A stretch of 64,000 bases of DNA from Aquanectria penicillioides (GCA_003415625.1 PYIU01000002.1:2604001-2668000); one strand, 5' to 3'; shown: positions 1 through 10,794, counted from the stretch's first letter. Notes: generated by a model from the sequence alone, not told the origin. Translations and numbers: made by a program.

Positions 1-1540
1 TTTGGCCCAGTCGGCCCATTCTCCCATTCCGAAACCCTCCCCGCTCTGCAACTACATATGGAGAACATGTCTCGAATCCTAATCTAATGATCCCCAATCG
101 ACACCAAGACCCAACACTGACACGCCCATCTTGCGGTTCAAACCCGGCTGCACCGACCTACATTGCCTCGATCACCGCCATACTTGACATCTCCAACGAG
201 AACCGTCCAGCTTTCCGCCTTCCCACGCACGTCTTGTCTTCGCGCCCAAGGCGCGATCCCTGCGACCCTATCCCTCGCCCAAAGAGCGCCTGTAACCACT
301 GAACAAAAAGCCCACTCACACGCATCCTTCACCCTCACGCCTCTCACACCTCTTCCGTACGCTCTCTCACACACACACCCCGGTCGCTCGTGTCAGCCCG
401 GACGCCTCCCACCCAATCCCTGGCGCGCTCATCCTCCCTGCACCGGGCTCCACTCGACCTCACCCAGCGAGCCCAGCGAGAGACCCAGCGGAGCGTCGAC
501 GTCGTTGGCTTCTGCGCTGGCCCCAATTTTTGGCCCTGGCTGAATCACTTCATTCAACCAAGCCGGGTCCAATCCAAGTCAATCAATAGGCAGGAAAGGG
601 ACGAGAAAAGAAGCCCAGGAAGAAGAAGAGGAAAAAGGAAGCACAAGAACGAGACTAAGAACCGCCCGGCCTTTCTCTTACGTTTCAACTGAGAGGCTTA
701 AAGTGACGTCTTGGTGGCTCTCGTGGCTCCCGCCCATTTTGCCTTAGGTTCTTGTTCTTGGTTTCTGCCTTTTGCCGGGCTCTTCCCACCTTTCCCTAAC
801 CTTGTTCATCCACTATTCGCCCACACCCTCCTCTCCCGCACATCCCATCCCATCCATTCACCCATCCCCCATCCACCAATCCATCTACCTAATCCATCCT
901 ACTTCCCCTCCCTCCTTCTCACGTTACTCTTTGACCTTCTCTCCTTCACTCACTCACTCACTCACACATACGGGCTCCTTCTCTCCCTCGCTCGCTCCTA
1001 CTCCTCCTCAACATCGCCAAGGGCCTCATTTTATTTATTTTATTTTATTTTATTTTTACCACGCCCTCCTTGCAGCGCACCTCATTTGGCCCCCTATATC
1101 CCACCTTGGCCCCTATCGACACGCTTTTCCGACGCGACTTTCCGCCCGCTGTCACCGCCCGACCGGCTTCTGCACGTCTCGCCTCACCCGCAACACTACG
1201 CTCTGATAGTCACAGCACGCACTTGGCCCTATTGAACGCCTCTGGCCAAGTCACGATAGCCCTGTCACTGTGCCGCCCCACAGGTCATTACCAGATTACT
1301 TGCTCCATCCAGGTGAGTTTTAAGACTTTTCTCTTCTTCGCTCCCTTGCCCTTCATGCACTCTCGTCCCATCCCATCATCCTATGCCGATGCCCACCCGA
1401 TCCATCCCGCCCACAAGAGCGTTATCTCCTCCCCATCCCCGGCTTGACTGACTCCTTCCCCCAGTGACATCCCAATTCATCATCAACCACAGCCATTGCC
1501 TCCCGATTGAGTCGACTTCATCCACCCCGACCTGGCCAAC
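1..1540 (+). promoter_or_regulatory. Promoter and 5' leader of the forkhead gene, with a probable leader intron
   Basis: No coding gene is supported here. The open frames across 711-1447 are translations of C/T-rich, low-complexity DNA, as is typical of filamentous-fungal leaders. Short tandem tracts include CACT repeats near 945-968 and TTTTA repeats near 1031-1060. A good intron candidate runs 1313-1464: donor GTGAGT, branch-like CTGAC near 1447 and acceptor CCCCCAG. It would leave a 76-base final leader segment before the ATG at 1541. Transcription start is not determinable from the sequence. Confidence 0.5.
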
Positions 1541-3810
1541 ATGGCCAAGAACACGCGTTTCCAGCTCTCAAACGAGCCTTTGCACATCTTCCAGGACGAC
1601 TTCTTCGAGAACACCGCCCCTATGACCAGCCACGCCCCCATGCCCTCAGTCACAAAGCCTAACCGCCGCCCCCTGACGAGCTCAAACTCCAACGTCATCC
1701 TCAACGCTCCTTCCGCCGCTCACCAGGCCTACTCTCCTTTCAAATCGCGCCCTGCGTCATCACATCACTCGCCCCTTGCCTCGTCCCACGGCAGCAAACT
1801 CAACATGGTCGCCATGGCCCCTCCCTCGGGCAAGGGCCCCAACACCGACTCGCTGCAGAAGAAGCCCTACCTCTCCAAGTTCAAGACGGGCCCTCAGAGG
1901 CACTCAATGGACACCAGCTTCGCCTACGGAAAGGAGAATGTCCACCCTCAGATCTTCCCGGCCCCTGCCACCATCAACCTCTCCGTCGAAACCTACAACC
2001 ACAAGCCCAACGGCAAGCGAGGCCTCATGGACGCTGCCCCTATCAAGGACTCGAGGCCTGCCAAGAAGATCAAGATGGAGATGGCCGCAATCCCCCATCC
2101 TGAGTCATTCCCTCCCATCGTCGACGATGGAACCAAGCCCCCCACAGTTACGCTCAGTTGATTGGAATGGCCATTCTCCGATCTCCCATGCAACGCCTCA
2201 CCCTCGCCCAGATCTACAAGTGGATCAGCGACCACTACTCCTTTTACAGCCCTACCGATGCCGGTTGGCAAAACAGCATTCGCCACAACCTAAGCCTCCA
2301 CAAGAACTTCATCAAGATCGAGCGACCGAAGGACGACCCTGGCAAGGGCAACTACTGGGGCATTGAGCCCGGCACTGAGTCTCAGTTCCTTAAGGAGAAG
2401 ACTACTCGTAAGTCGGCTCCCACTGCCGAGAACCTTCCCGTCATGTCGACCCGTCTCGAACCCTCACGCCCGGCTCCTCCTCTCATCCAGGAACCTACCC
2501 TGCCTCCTCCAATTCCCGTGAGCCAGTCTTCTCTTCCTCCTCTACCTACATCTCAGGCTACCATGTCGATGCCCGTGGAGCTCTCCTCCGATGCCACCAT
2601 TCCCGTTTCCGACAACATTGGCCCTGAGGATATCGTGGACAAGGGTGGAGACAACGAGATTTCGCTTGACTCGTCCCTGTACTCGCCCCTCCCCGCCGCC
2701 TTGCACTCGTCACCTCCGGTTTCGCGCCACCATGAACCTCGAAGCAACACTCCTCCTCCCATCTCTCGCAACCCTGCTTCTTCCATCACTCGATCCCACA
2801 AGCGCAAGTTTGCTTCTATGGATGACAGCGGCTATATCTCGTCATTGGAATCATCCGTCATGCGACCAAACCAGAAGGCCTTTCTACTGACCTCCGAGGC
2901 TGATCGGCCTCGCATCAAGAGGGGACGTGCTGAGGAGGAGATTGCTCGCCTCCGTGGCTCATCCCCTTTCAGCCCTACCAAGGTCCGCTCTTACTCTGCC
3001 TTTGGCCCCGTCTCTTCGTCACCTCTACGACAAGCCCATGAGAACCAGATGCTGCCTCCCCTGACCCCAATCGTCAAGATGAAGCCTCCTGCTCGCCCAC
3101 CCCCTTCGGTCTCGCCAAACACCAACCTTCGCATCCACCGAGACAAGGTTCGCCACATGCTTCAGTCACCTCTCCGCCGCGTTACTGGCATCTCCGACGA
3201 CGCCGTTCCTTGGAGCCCTGCTTTCAACCTTGATGAGACAGTTTACAACTTTGACTGCGATGTCCTCAACGCTGGCGACTTTGACATTTTCCAGGACTTG
3301 ACCAGCATGGACGAGAACGTGTTTGCTACTACGAGTGCCGCCGAAGCCGGATCTCCTATTAAGCGATCAGTCAAGCGTGCTCGCATGGACAGATCCGTCT
3401 CTACATCTGCTCTTGGAGAAATCACAAACTCGACCACCAAGAAGCCTATTGCCTCTGCACCTTTGCTCAAAGCTCCTGACACACCTGCCCAATTCCTAGA
3501 GACCCCAAGCAAGGTCTTCGAGGATCTCGGCTCACCCTCCAAGCTCTTCTCTCAATCGCCCATTCGAAACCAGTCTCCTTCAAAGTTCTCGGGGCTTTTG
3601 GAGATGCCCGCCGATGGAGACTGGCCAGCCCTGATGATTGATCCCGCCGACTTTATCTCCAACGATCACACCGACGTAACCGACTTCTCTGGTGGCCTGG
3701 ACATCCTTCAGGGGTTTGAGCGGATTGGATCCGGCTCCCAAGGCAACAAGGGCTCCAGGGGTAACAACGGCAAGCCCGGCCTCGGCCGAAGCTACTCTAC
3801 CACTTTCTAA
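1541..3810 (+). CDS. Forkhead-domain transcription factor (single exon, one-base frame break)
   Basis: A winged-helix DNA-binding regulator acting in the nucleus. The start at 1541 has a good context (CCAACATGG) and no introns are seen. An N-terminal low-complexity region of about 195 residues is followed by the forkhead domain, about residues 199-285. That domain contains the recognition-helix hallmark WQNSIRHNLSLHKNFIK and the wing GKGNYWGIEPG. The remaining about 470 residues are Pro/Ser-rich and look disordered. The reading frame is broken inside the first helix motif, at the C6 run 2138-2143: the KPP of the domain start is in one frame and the following QLIGMAI in another. One added base makes the span exactly 757 codons (756 aa). 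Family knowledge suggests the HCM1/Sep1/Fkh type involved in cell-cycle transcription, but I cannot assign the orthologue. The frame break is more likely sequence error than decay because the rest of the domain is intact. Confidence 0.9.
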
Positions 3811-4859
3811 GTAAAGAAGTGACTAGGATTACGAAACAAGCATAATTATGAATGTTAATGACTTGACGAAGAACAAACAAAAACATAACATCTTGTCGAA
3901 ACATGACCACATTTGGCATTGTCTCGGTGGTGAATACCTCACCACCAACCATGTCCAAAGTGGACTAGAACAAAGAGGTTCGGTGCATGACCGTCCCCTC
4001 CGATAGCTTCGCGGCTGGCTATTGACGATAATAACGATTTCGGGCGTATAGCGCCCGCAAGACTCGGGATACTGGATGGTCATATGGGATTTGCTCGGTT
4101 GCGTTTTTTTGCCTTTTTCTTTTCTTTGTTTCTTTTTTAAAACTCTTTCCCTTGTTTATCTTTTCTTGTCGTCTTGCTTGATTGCCCGGAGTTTGGATTC
4201 GACCGGGAAATGGAAAGGACTGAGTATGAGTTGCTCCTGCGTGTGTTGGCTCAGTTTGGGCCTGGCTTTTTGGTTGGGAAGGAAAGTCTGATTACTAGGC
4301 TAGCATGATATCTCTTGTGTTCTGGACTCAATGACATTGTGTTTCTTATTGCTGTCACTACAACGCTTTTTGTACCACTTGAGCTGCCTAGGTACTCTTT
4401 GTTTCTCTAATGTGTATGTTGAGTATTGTATGAGATGGGACACCAAGTTCTGTAACAACAATAACGCTGCTTATTTATTTCATCCTTGAACATTATTCGT
4501 GCTGGGTTCTTGAAAAGACGTGAAATTTCGTATACATTGGTTTTCTAAGCCGAATGAGGCCAGCCACACGCCCGAGTGCGGAAGCGATGTGGTAGAAGTG
4601 TCGTGTACTGATACACTGATTCGGCCATGTCACCCGGGTATCTATTATTATCCAAACGGGACCCTTGCCATGACTCCCTTCCTCTCTCCCGAAACGCCCG
4701 AAGTATGCCGCGGCCGATGAGCCGTTCTATATACATGACATTAGATTTCCTTCACCCAACCCATGAATCATATTCCCACGTCTATCGCTGCGAGGTAAAA
4801 AGACCCAGTAATGAATTGAGTGTTACATGAACGACCAAACCCCCACACTCCCCAACCGG
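3811..4859. other. Convergent 3' region between forkhead gene and ATG101
   Basis: About 1 kb between two convergent stop codons. It is T-rich just after 4100, consistent with a 3' UTR and polyadenylation region. I see no gene, repeat or RNA in it. Confidence 0.5.
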
Positions 4860-5917
4860 CTAGTAAATGCGCATCCGCGTAGCCCAGCTTGTTTCCTTTT
4901 GGTCGAGATTGATCTTGTAGGGGAACGGGTTGGTGCCTTGGGTGGTGATGGGCGGGATGTGGTCTTTGTGGGTGTTGGCGAAAGTGACGATTTTCATGGC
5001 GGTGGTGAGCAGCGTCTGCTCCATGGCACGGCGGACTTTGGCTCGTTCTGTGAGAAAAGTGAAATGTTAGTTGGCATCGGACGTGGGTACGAGGCACGAG
5101 GCAGCGGGAAGTTGGTTCTCTCAGTTGAACATGTCCGGTGTCGGAACGCGGCGCATGCCGGCCGCAAGGAAGCGAGGCGATTTTGGGGAGGAGAGGGTTT
5201 GGAATTTGGAATTTGCCACGCACCGCTTTCCGTCCTGGGCTCTGCGACGGTGACTTTGATGGTCCAGCACTCCCAGCAGACCTCCTCGTCCCCGCGGGAC
5301 AGCCAAGCCTTGCGGCGGCGCTTCTCGAAGAACTGGACGACGAGCTGGCCACGGCCGCCGCCAGCAGTGCCGCTTCCGGTGGTGGTGGTGGCGGTGGTGG
5401 TGTTGGCGGCGGCGGCGGCAGCGGCGGCGTTGCCGCTGGATGACGAGCGTTGGGCATCGAGTTGGCGTTCGAGGGCAGCTACGCGCTGCTCAATCATGGT
5501 CTCGAGCTCATTGTCGTCGACGTAGGGGAGGGTGAGGTCGAGGACTTCGTGGGTCTGCGGGGTGAGGGCAGGGAAGAAGCGATGGAAGAAGATGGTATGT
5601 AGGATGCCTATGCAGTGGACGTCTTAGCCATGTGCAGAGGCAGTTTGGTCGAGGCGCGGCTGGTTCATGTGACTGCATTCGTATGTCTCTCGTCTGCCCA
5701 GGAGGTGCTTCACCAAGGCACACCAGCGGTTGAGCACTTCCCCGGATTGCGGGGGAGATGGAGGGGAGAGGGAGGGGGGGGACGGGTTATGTGGTATAGG
5801 GTAGTGATCGGGAGGAGAAAGGGGATGATGAGGATGACGCACCTTTGACGACGTCGCGGACGGAACGAGGGTCGGCAAAGACGTCGAGAATGAACTCGGG
5901 GGGTCTTGCTGATCCAT
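4860..5917 (-). CDS. ATG101: Autophagy-related protein 101 (HORMA-domain subunit of the Atg1 complex)
   Basis: ATG101 binds ATG13 in the Atg1/ULK initiation complex at the autophagosome formation site. Three exons: 5917-5843, 5607-5224 and 5047-4860, with introns 5842-5608 (donor GTGCGT) and 5223-5048 (donor GTGCGT, acceptor CACAG). Family segments in order are PPEFILDVFADPRSVRDVVK, GILHTIFFHRFFP, then VVQFFEKRRRKAW and CWECWTIKVTV, the fungal counterpart of the animal WEVWTVKVHV block. The C-terminus contains HKDHIPPITT and NPFPYKI. A poly-Ala/Thr/Gly insertion sits mid-protein. From the ATG at 5917 the frame is one base short: the G6 run 5898-5903 must be seven long for MDQQD to join PPEF. 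With that base the exons total exactly 216 codons (215 aa), close to the 218-aa human protein. Confidence 0.88.
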
Positions 5918-6839
5918 GGTGCGTGGTGAGTCGTGCAGGCGAGTCTGCGCGGCCACGATCATTGTTGTTGGTGGAGACGAGGCTTCCAAGTTCGAGGGTG
6001 GAGGAGGAGTCAACGGCCTTGGAAAACTCTCAACGTCACTTTTTTTGCTTTGCTGAGCTGACTATTTGCGGAGGGGTAGTATGGAGAGGGTCGGCTGACA
6101 CTGGCCATAAGACCCGGCGATAAGCGATGGTAGATAGCAGATAAGACTCTTATCTGATAAAAGATATGTGCGATAAGGCACTTACAGTACACATGCATGT
6201 GCAATATGCATCCAAGTCATCAATTAATTAGGTATGTGCTTGGCTGCACCATTCACCCACCCATGATATGACGCTCATTAAAAAAAAAAGAAAAAAAAAA
6301 AGTAAAGACTTATTATATCCAAGTTAAATTTAAGCCAAAAATAGGAGGATACAGGTTATTGCAGATTTGATCAACTAAGACAGGATACCCCTTCGTGCTG
6401 CGTTGACCTGAGATGAGGATGCGAGACAGCTTGGCGACATGTGTTCCTCCTTTGAAGTGCATTTCTCATCCCTACTCCTCATCCATGACTTTTCTTTCTG
6501 TGTGACAAAATGATCACCACATTTTTTTTTCTTTTCCAGAAATACATCAACTGGCTAAAATGGTTCACGTCGTTAGGAGAAGTGCCACAAAAATTTGTCA
6601 ACTTTTGGTTATTATATGCCCTCCACATATGCCGAATCATCTCCCAACACAAACCCCAAATTCAAAGCTTAACCCGAAGGAATCCCCCCCCTCCCCCTAG
6701 ACAGCTCTTTAGTGTGTTCCATTTACCCCATCCGTCCCATTTGATTTGGTCGTTTCGTTTGTTCCGTTTGCTGCGTGCTCTGGAGGTTATATTTAGCTAC
6801 CGGACTAAGGCCCCTCAGTGGAGATGCCAAACCTGTTAC
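5918..6839. other. Intergenic region, ATG101 promoter and 3' flank of the sugar kinase
   Basis: Upstream of ATG101 and downstream of the minus-strand sugar kinase. It contains an A-rich stretch near 6278-6301 and T-rich runs near 6520. No coding frame has family resemblance or splice support. Confidence 0.45.
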
Positions 6840-8108
6840 TCACCTACCGTATGTCTCGGCCAAGCACCTTTTCATTCCTATCGACGACATCCCGGAATTC
6901 TTGGCCCGCCATGGCGCAAGCGACAGCTTCCCCAGCACGGCATACTTGACTGCGCCACCGGCGGCCGGAATGTTGTTGGCTAAGCTGTTCTTGTTGGCGA
7001 ATGCAAGCGTGGCAAACTTGATGGCTTCCTTGTAGGCAGCGGGAATGCCAAACTTGTCGCTCACCGAGAGCTCCAGCCCGTGCTGGGCAATCTCGGCCTG
7101 CAGGTCCTTCATCAACGTCGCGTTCCTGGTGCCGCCGCCCGAAGCGATGACGTGGGTGACGGGCGTCCGAGGGAGGATAAAGTCGACGAGGCTGCGGGTG
7201 ATGGAGAGCGCGGTGAACCTGGTCAGAGTCGCCAAGAGGTTTTCTGTTGATTCGGAGGCGTACTCTTCCAGGACTCGATCGGCAAAGGAGGCCCCAAAGT
7301 CAAGACGCCAGGCTGAACGAGGGGGCTTCCGTGAGAAGAAGCCGTGAGATTGGAGTTCCTCTAGGAGCGGAGTAATAATCTGTCCCTTGGAGGCCAGCTC
7401 GCCGTCCTTGTCATATCCGCGGCCTGTCCTGGCCTTGACGACGTGGTCAATCATGACGTTGCCGGGACCCGTGTCGAACGCCATCATCTTGCTCCTGTCC
7501 CTGTCCGCAAACTGCAGGTTGGCGATGCCACCGATGTTTAGCGTCACAGTTGGCCCGTCATTCCTGAAAGCCACAAAGTCGAGATACTGCATCAGAGGCG
7601 CGGCCGAGCCGCCCAGCGCATGATCGATGGGCCGGAACTGAGTGACGGTATCCACGTCGGTCAACGCCGCTACCACTCCAGACTCGGCGATGAAGAAGCC
7701 GCAGGCGTAGCCGCCCTTTAACCAAAGATCTGGCAGGCTCTCGTTACCGCTCAGGATGTATTCGCGCTCCTTGACCCTGTCCGGTGGCTCCTGGTAGATT
7801 GTTTGTCCGTCGTAGCCAATGACGAAGATGTCTTGGGGCTTGAGGTTGTTCTTCGCAATCAGAGAGTTGGCCGCTTCTGCGTACAAGGCACCGGCGACGT
7901 AGTTGAGCCGTGTCATTTCGAAAATGGTGAGGTCATTGTTGAAGGCCCTCAGGATGGAAGGCTGCAGCTCAAGCGGCCAGTCCACCGTCAAGCCGTCGAC
8001 GTACTCTGGACGTGCGGGATGGCCATCTTCTGCGAGGGAGATTCTGCAGAGGACTGCGTCAACCCCGTCGAAGGAGGAGCCGCTGTTGAGACCAACAATG
8101 TACACCAT
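6840..8108 (-). CDS. 1,6-anhydrosugar kinase, AnmK / levoglucosan kinase family
   Basis: The family phosphorylates and hydrolytically opens 1,6-anhydro sugars using ATP. Bacterial AnmK makes MurNAc-6-phosphate, while the yeast Lipomyces levoglucosan kinase makes glucose-6-phosphate. Intronless; 422 aa from the ATG at 8108 (context CAACATGG). An upstream in-frame ATG at 8183 would add 25 residues that look like translated C/T-rich leader. Visible motifs: GLNSGSSFDGVD (phosphate-binding loop) at the N-terminus, FRPIDHALGG carrying the catalytic Asp of the FRxxDxAxG block, NIGGIANL, DTGPGNVMID, GGGTRN and a C-terminal YAVLGKLS like levoglucosan kinase. The usual GQGAPL reads GSAAPL here. A perfect donor-like GGTGAGT overlaps the stop, but no good downstream acceptor follows. 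Two copies of a 14-bp palindromic element lie upstream. No MurQ-like etherase is nearby, so a fungal plant-derived anhydrosugar seems likelier than anhydro-muramic acid; that choice is inference. Confidence 0.88.
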   Translation of the reverse strand: MVYIVGLNSGSSFDGVDAVLCRISLAEDGHPARPEYVDGLTVDWPLELQPSILRAFNNDLTIFEMTRLNYVAGALYAEAANSLIAKNNLKPQDIFVIGYDGQTIYQEPPDRVKEREYILSGNESLPDLWLKGGYACGFFIAESGVVAALTDVDTVTQFRPIDHALGGSAAPLMQYLDFVAFRNDGPTVTLNIGGIANLQFADRDRSKMMAFDTGPGNVMIDHVVKARTGRGYDKDGELASKGQIITPLLEELQSHGFFSRKPPRSAWRLDFGASFADRVLEEYASESTENLLATLTRFTALSITRSLVDFILPRTPVTHVIASGGGTRNATLMKDLQAEIAQHGLELSVSDKFGIPAAYKEAIKFATLAFANKNSLANNIPAAGGAVKYAVLGKLSLAPWRAKNSGMSSIGMKRCLAETYGR

Positions 8109-8362
8109 GTTGAATGAAGGAGTTGGGGGAGGGGAGGGGAGCTTCTTCCACGAGTAGGAGAGAGAGGGAAGAAGTGCTGGCATGGTTTGAACTGAGGTTC
8201 CCAGAAGAGGAGCTCTGGGTCATTAAATCCTGGGCTCTCTTCATTGAACTAACTATCCCAATCGAAGTAATTCACAAATGTCGTGTCAACCAACGCGTGC
8301 AAGTCCAGAGCCAGCAGCTGCAGCCGCGGCTCCACCCATGTCGAAGCTATCACACGGGCGGC

Positions 8363-8382
8363 CATCGGAGGATCCCCCGACG
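8363..8382 (+). promoter_or_regulatory. Palindromic CGG-N8-CCG element, copy A
   Basis: CATCGGAGGATCCCCCGACG. The core CGGAGGATCCCCCG (8366-8379) is shared exactly with three other sites. It lies upstream of the minus-strand anhydrosugar kinase. Inverted CGG triplets are the classic half-sites of Zn(II)2Cys6 dimers (family knowledge); binding by the local regulator is inference. Confidence 0.7.
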
Positions 8383-8443
8383 CAGTCACACCCCGGGGAA
8401 ACACAAACATGGGGAAGCGTTGCGGAGAATGTGGAGATTGAAA

Positions 8444-8463
8444 CGACGGGGGATCCTCCGATG
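8444..8463 (-). promoter_or_regulatory. Palindromic CGG-N8-CCG element, copy B (inverted)
   Basis: On the minus strand this reads CATCGGAGGATCCCCCGTCG, with the identical 14-bp core at 8447-8460. It is a second copy in the kinase promoter, 81 bp from copy A and in opposite orientation, an arrangement common for cooperative regulator binding. Confidence 0.7.
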
Positions 8464-9016
8464 CAAGTACGACAAGCAGGTTTTCCCCGCGCATCAACGG
8501 CTGATGCTTAGAGCGAGCGCGGTTGACTCGTAATACTGCCCCAAGACTTACGGGGAAACAGACCACGGGACACATTTGTGACGGGGGTTTCCCATGATTC
8601 CATTTTCATGTTGGAATAAAAGCTATGTAGTCTAAGGAAAAGAAATTAAGGATGGCGTAATTCGGGTAAAGTGAACCATCGGATCATTCATTTGCTGTGA
8701 TGCTTGTTGGAGTCGTGCTCTATCGTACTGTGTGGTCTCTTTGTGTCAGTCGTCTTTGTGGATTTCGTGCCTTTGAAGCATCGCCAATACCTAAATTTTC
8801 TGTATATCAGGAAATGGGAAACACAGAGACAGATTGAGGTTATTAAAAAAAAAAAAAAAGTAAAAAAAAAAAAAAAAAAGAGTCTTACTCGGCAATGCCA
8901 AGCAGGAGAAACTATCCAAATACGGGCAAGATTGGGCATTCATTAAAGTTAATATGCTCCTATGTTATGTATTTCATGTAACGAGAATAGTAAGCTTAGA
9001 AAGCTTCAGAAGCTTC

Positions 9017-10096
9017 TCACAGAATGAGTGGTTCTAAGAGAGCCTTGAGCTTATCGGTATCCTCTCCAAACTTCCTCATCGCCTCTGCCGACTTCTCCAC
9101 CGCGCAGGCATCTGCGTTGAAAGCCCATCTGAAAGCGGACTCGTTGTTGATGTATGAACATTCGGGCAATTCGGCGTCATGCGCTGTCGTTCAGTTAACG
9201 ATCGAGCCAGGGGATTGAGGAATGGGCCAATTCGTACCACTCTTTGCCGTCAACTTCGGGGCAATGGGCGCCGTCTCCTTCTCGACGGCTTCGAGAATGG
9301 CCGGTGCCGCAGTCAAAATGTCGATGCCAGCCAAGCTACGGACCTGATGGACATTGCGGAAGCTCGCAGCCATGACCTTTGTGCTGAACTCGTACTTCCT
9401 CAGGTAGTTTTGGATCATGGAAACTGTGCTCACGCCGAGGTCCCCCTCAGCTCCGTGAAGCTTTCCCCAGTCGGCGATGCGGCCAACATAAGGGGCGATG
9501 GCATCGGCGCCAGCCTCTGCCGCGGCAATGGCCTGAGTCAAGCCGAAAACCACGGTTACGAGACAGCTGATTCCGTGTTCCTTTTGCAGGGTCCTGGCTG
9601 CTTGGATACCCTCCCAGGTTGCACTGATCTTGATCCGAACCTGCTTCTTGGGGACTCCCTGTTGCTTGTAGAGGTCGATGACACGGAGCGCCGCGGCGAC
9701 GGTCGCATCCGTGTCAAAGGAGAGGGCCACATTGACCTCGGTGCTAACTTTCCCCGTAAGCCTGTATATTGAGTTCCAAACTGGACCGCCAGATAGTCGA
9801 CGGCGGTGGCGAGGCGCTCCGGGCCCGGTACAGACGCCGGGAGGCTCTTTGCGTACGCAGCGGTTTCGGAAACAAGAGACGCGTATGAGTCGTTTTGAGC
9901 CGCTGCTAACAGGAGGCTTGGGTTTGTAGTCCCCTCAGAGGGCTTGAACCTGGCAATTTCTGCGCACTCACCGCCGTGTAAGTGGTTCATCTTTCAGAGG
10001 CGGCGGCTGGCTAGGTAACCTACTCTCGAAGTCGGCCGTGTCGGCGATCAGGACGGTCCCAGCATCCTGAAGCTGCTGCAAAGGTCCGGCTGCCAT
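9017..10096 (-). CDS. Transaldolase-family enzyme with altered active site (one-base frame break)
   Basis: Class I aldolase that moves a dihydroxyacetone unit through a Lys Schiff base in the pentose-phosphate pathway. Three exons: 10096-10024, 9959-9238 and 9183-9017; introns are 64 bp and 54 bp with clean GT..AG ends. Conserved residues by repaired numbering: Asp19 (IADTADFE), Asn37 (TTNPSL), Glu99 (VSTEV) and Schiff-base Lys135 (RIKISATWEGI). Departures from E. coli TalB: Leu158 where Asn154 is expected, Ala180 for Ser176 and Tyr182 for Phe178, giving APYVGRI. The frame breaks near 9769, where FGTQ and YRLTGKVSTEV are one base out of register. Adding one base gives exactly 321 codons (320 aa), the normal family length. 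One palindromic element lies 311 bp upstream. It may be a paralogue of the housekeeping transaldolase, devoted to the cluster; that is inference. Confidence 0.86.
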
Positions 10097-10400
10097 TTTT
10101 CCTTTTCCTTTTCTTTTATTTCCTTCGGTGCGTGGAAGTAGGCGATTCCCTGGAAAATGAAGAGTGTCGGGTGCTGTGACAAAGTGGGCCGACGAGTGTG
10201 TCAATGGGTGTGTATCAACGACAACAACGGTGGTTTCCTGGGTCTCAGAGCTGGATGCCGTCAAGAGACACACGATCCTTTTAGCGAGGGCATTTTGACG
10301 AAGCTGCTCACAAGAGCAATCAAGCGAGAAAAAAGGAACCCACCTGTGCTGTCAAACGTGGGATGACCTGAAGACGGTCAATATCCTTGGTCCCGGGGAC

Positions 10401-10427
10401 GCGCCGCGGAGGATCCCCCGACGGCGC
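10401..10427 (+). promoter_or_regulatory. Palindromic CGG-N8-CCG element, copy C, in an extended dyad
   Basis: The exact 14-bp core occupies 10407-10420. It is framed by GCGCCG (10401-10406) and CGGCGC (10422-10427), so the dyad extends over 27 bp. It lies 311 bp upstream of the transaldolase ATG. The outer arms differ from the CATC/GATG arms of the other copies, which points to the 14-bp core as the conserved unit. Confidence 0.7.
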
Positions 10428-10774
10428 CTCACCATCGACTTTGTTTCATTTTAGTCTGCGTCAACTGCATTGGGGGTCTTTTGTGGGTCGAGTGATGCTT
10501 CTCGAGAACTGCCGTTTGCGCTCAAACAACCACCATCATGCTGTTGTTGCTCCAGGCAGCCCTCGTGACCATGATGCGACGGGAAATGGCGTCTGATGAT
10601 GGATCAATTGGCCTCTAGAAACTCGGCAATCATCAACTTACCAAGTCCAGACTATTCTTCATTGGCTGGCATATTCCATTCCCATTCCCACTCCCACTCC
10701 CACTTCCACTTCCCTTTCCACTTCCACCTCACACTAACACTTCTATTTCTGTTCTAGACCAGCTAGATGCTGCT

Positions 10775-10794
10775 CATCGGAGGATCCCCCGATG
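10775..10794 (+). promoter_or_regulatory. Palindromic CGG-N8-CCG element, copy D
   Basis: CATCGGAGGATCCCCCGATG, the most symmetric copy: six-base arms CATCGG/CCGATG flank the spacer. It lies between the transaldolase and the transporter, about 630 bp from the transporter ATG and 680 bp from the transaldolase ATG, so it could serve either gene. Confidence 0.68.

Larger units (their letters stand above)
8109..9016. promoter_or_regulatory. Promoter region of the anhydrosugar kinase
   Basis: Contains the two CGG-N8-CCG elements listed separately, 258 and 339 bp from the kinase ATG. Further away are A-rich tracts (8845-8858 and 8863-8879) near the 3' end of the transaldolase gene. No gene is seen. 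Confidence 0.55.

Noticed and set aside
130..152. tRNA B-box-like sequence GGTTCAAACCC
   Set aside because: The flanking bases do not form a T-arm stem and no A-box or acceptor stem fits upstream.
711..1447. Overlapping long open frames upstream of the forkhead gene
   Set aside because: Composition is simple C/T-rich repeats with no domain, and a plausible leader intron crosses them; they are leader DNA.
8109..8183. N-terminal extension of the anhydrosugar kinase from the ATG at 8183
   Set aside because: The extra 25 residues resemble translated C/T-rich leader, and the ATG at 8108 has a strong context right before the family's first motif; not excluded, only less likely.
8845..8879. Long poly-A tracts as the tail of a non-LTR retroposon
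   Set aside because: No adjacent element body or target duplication was found; simple A-rich sequence.
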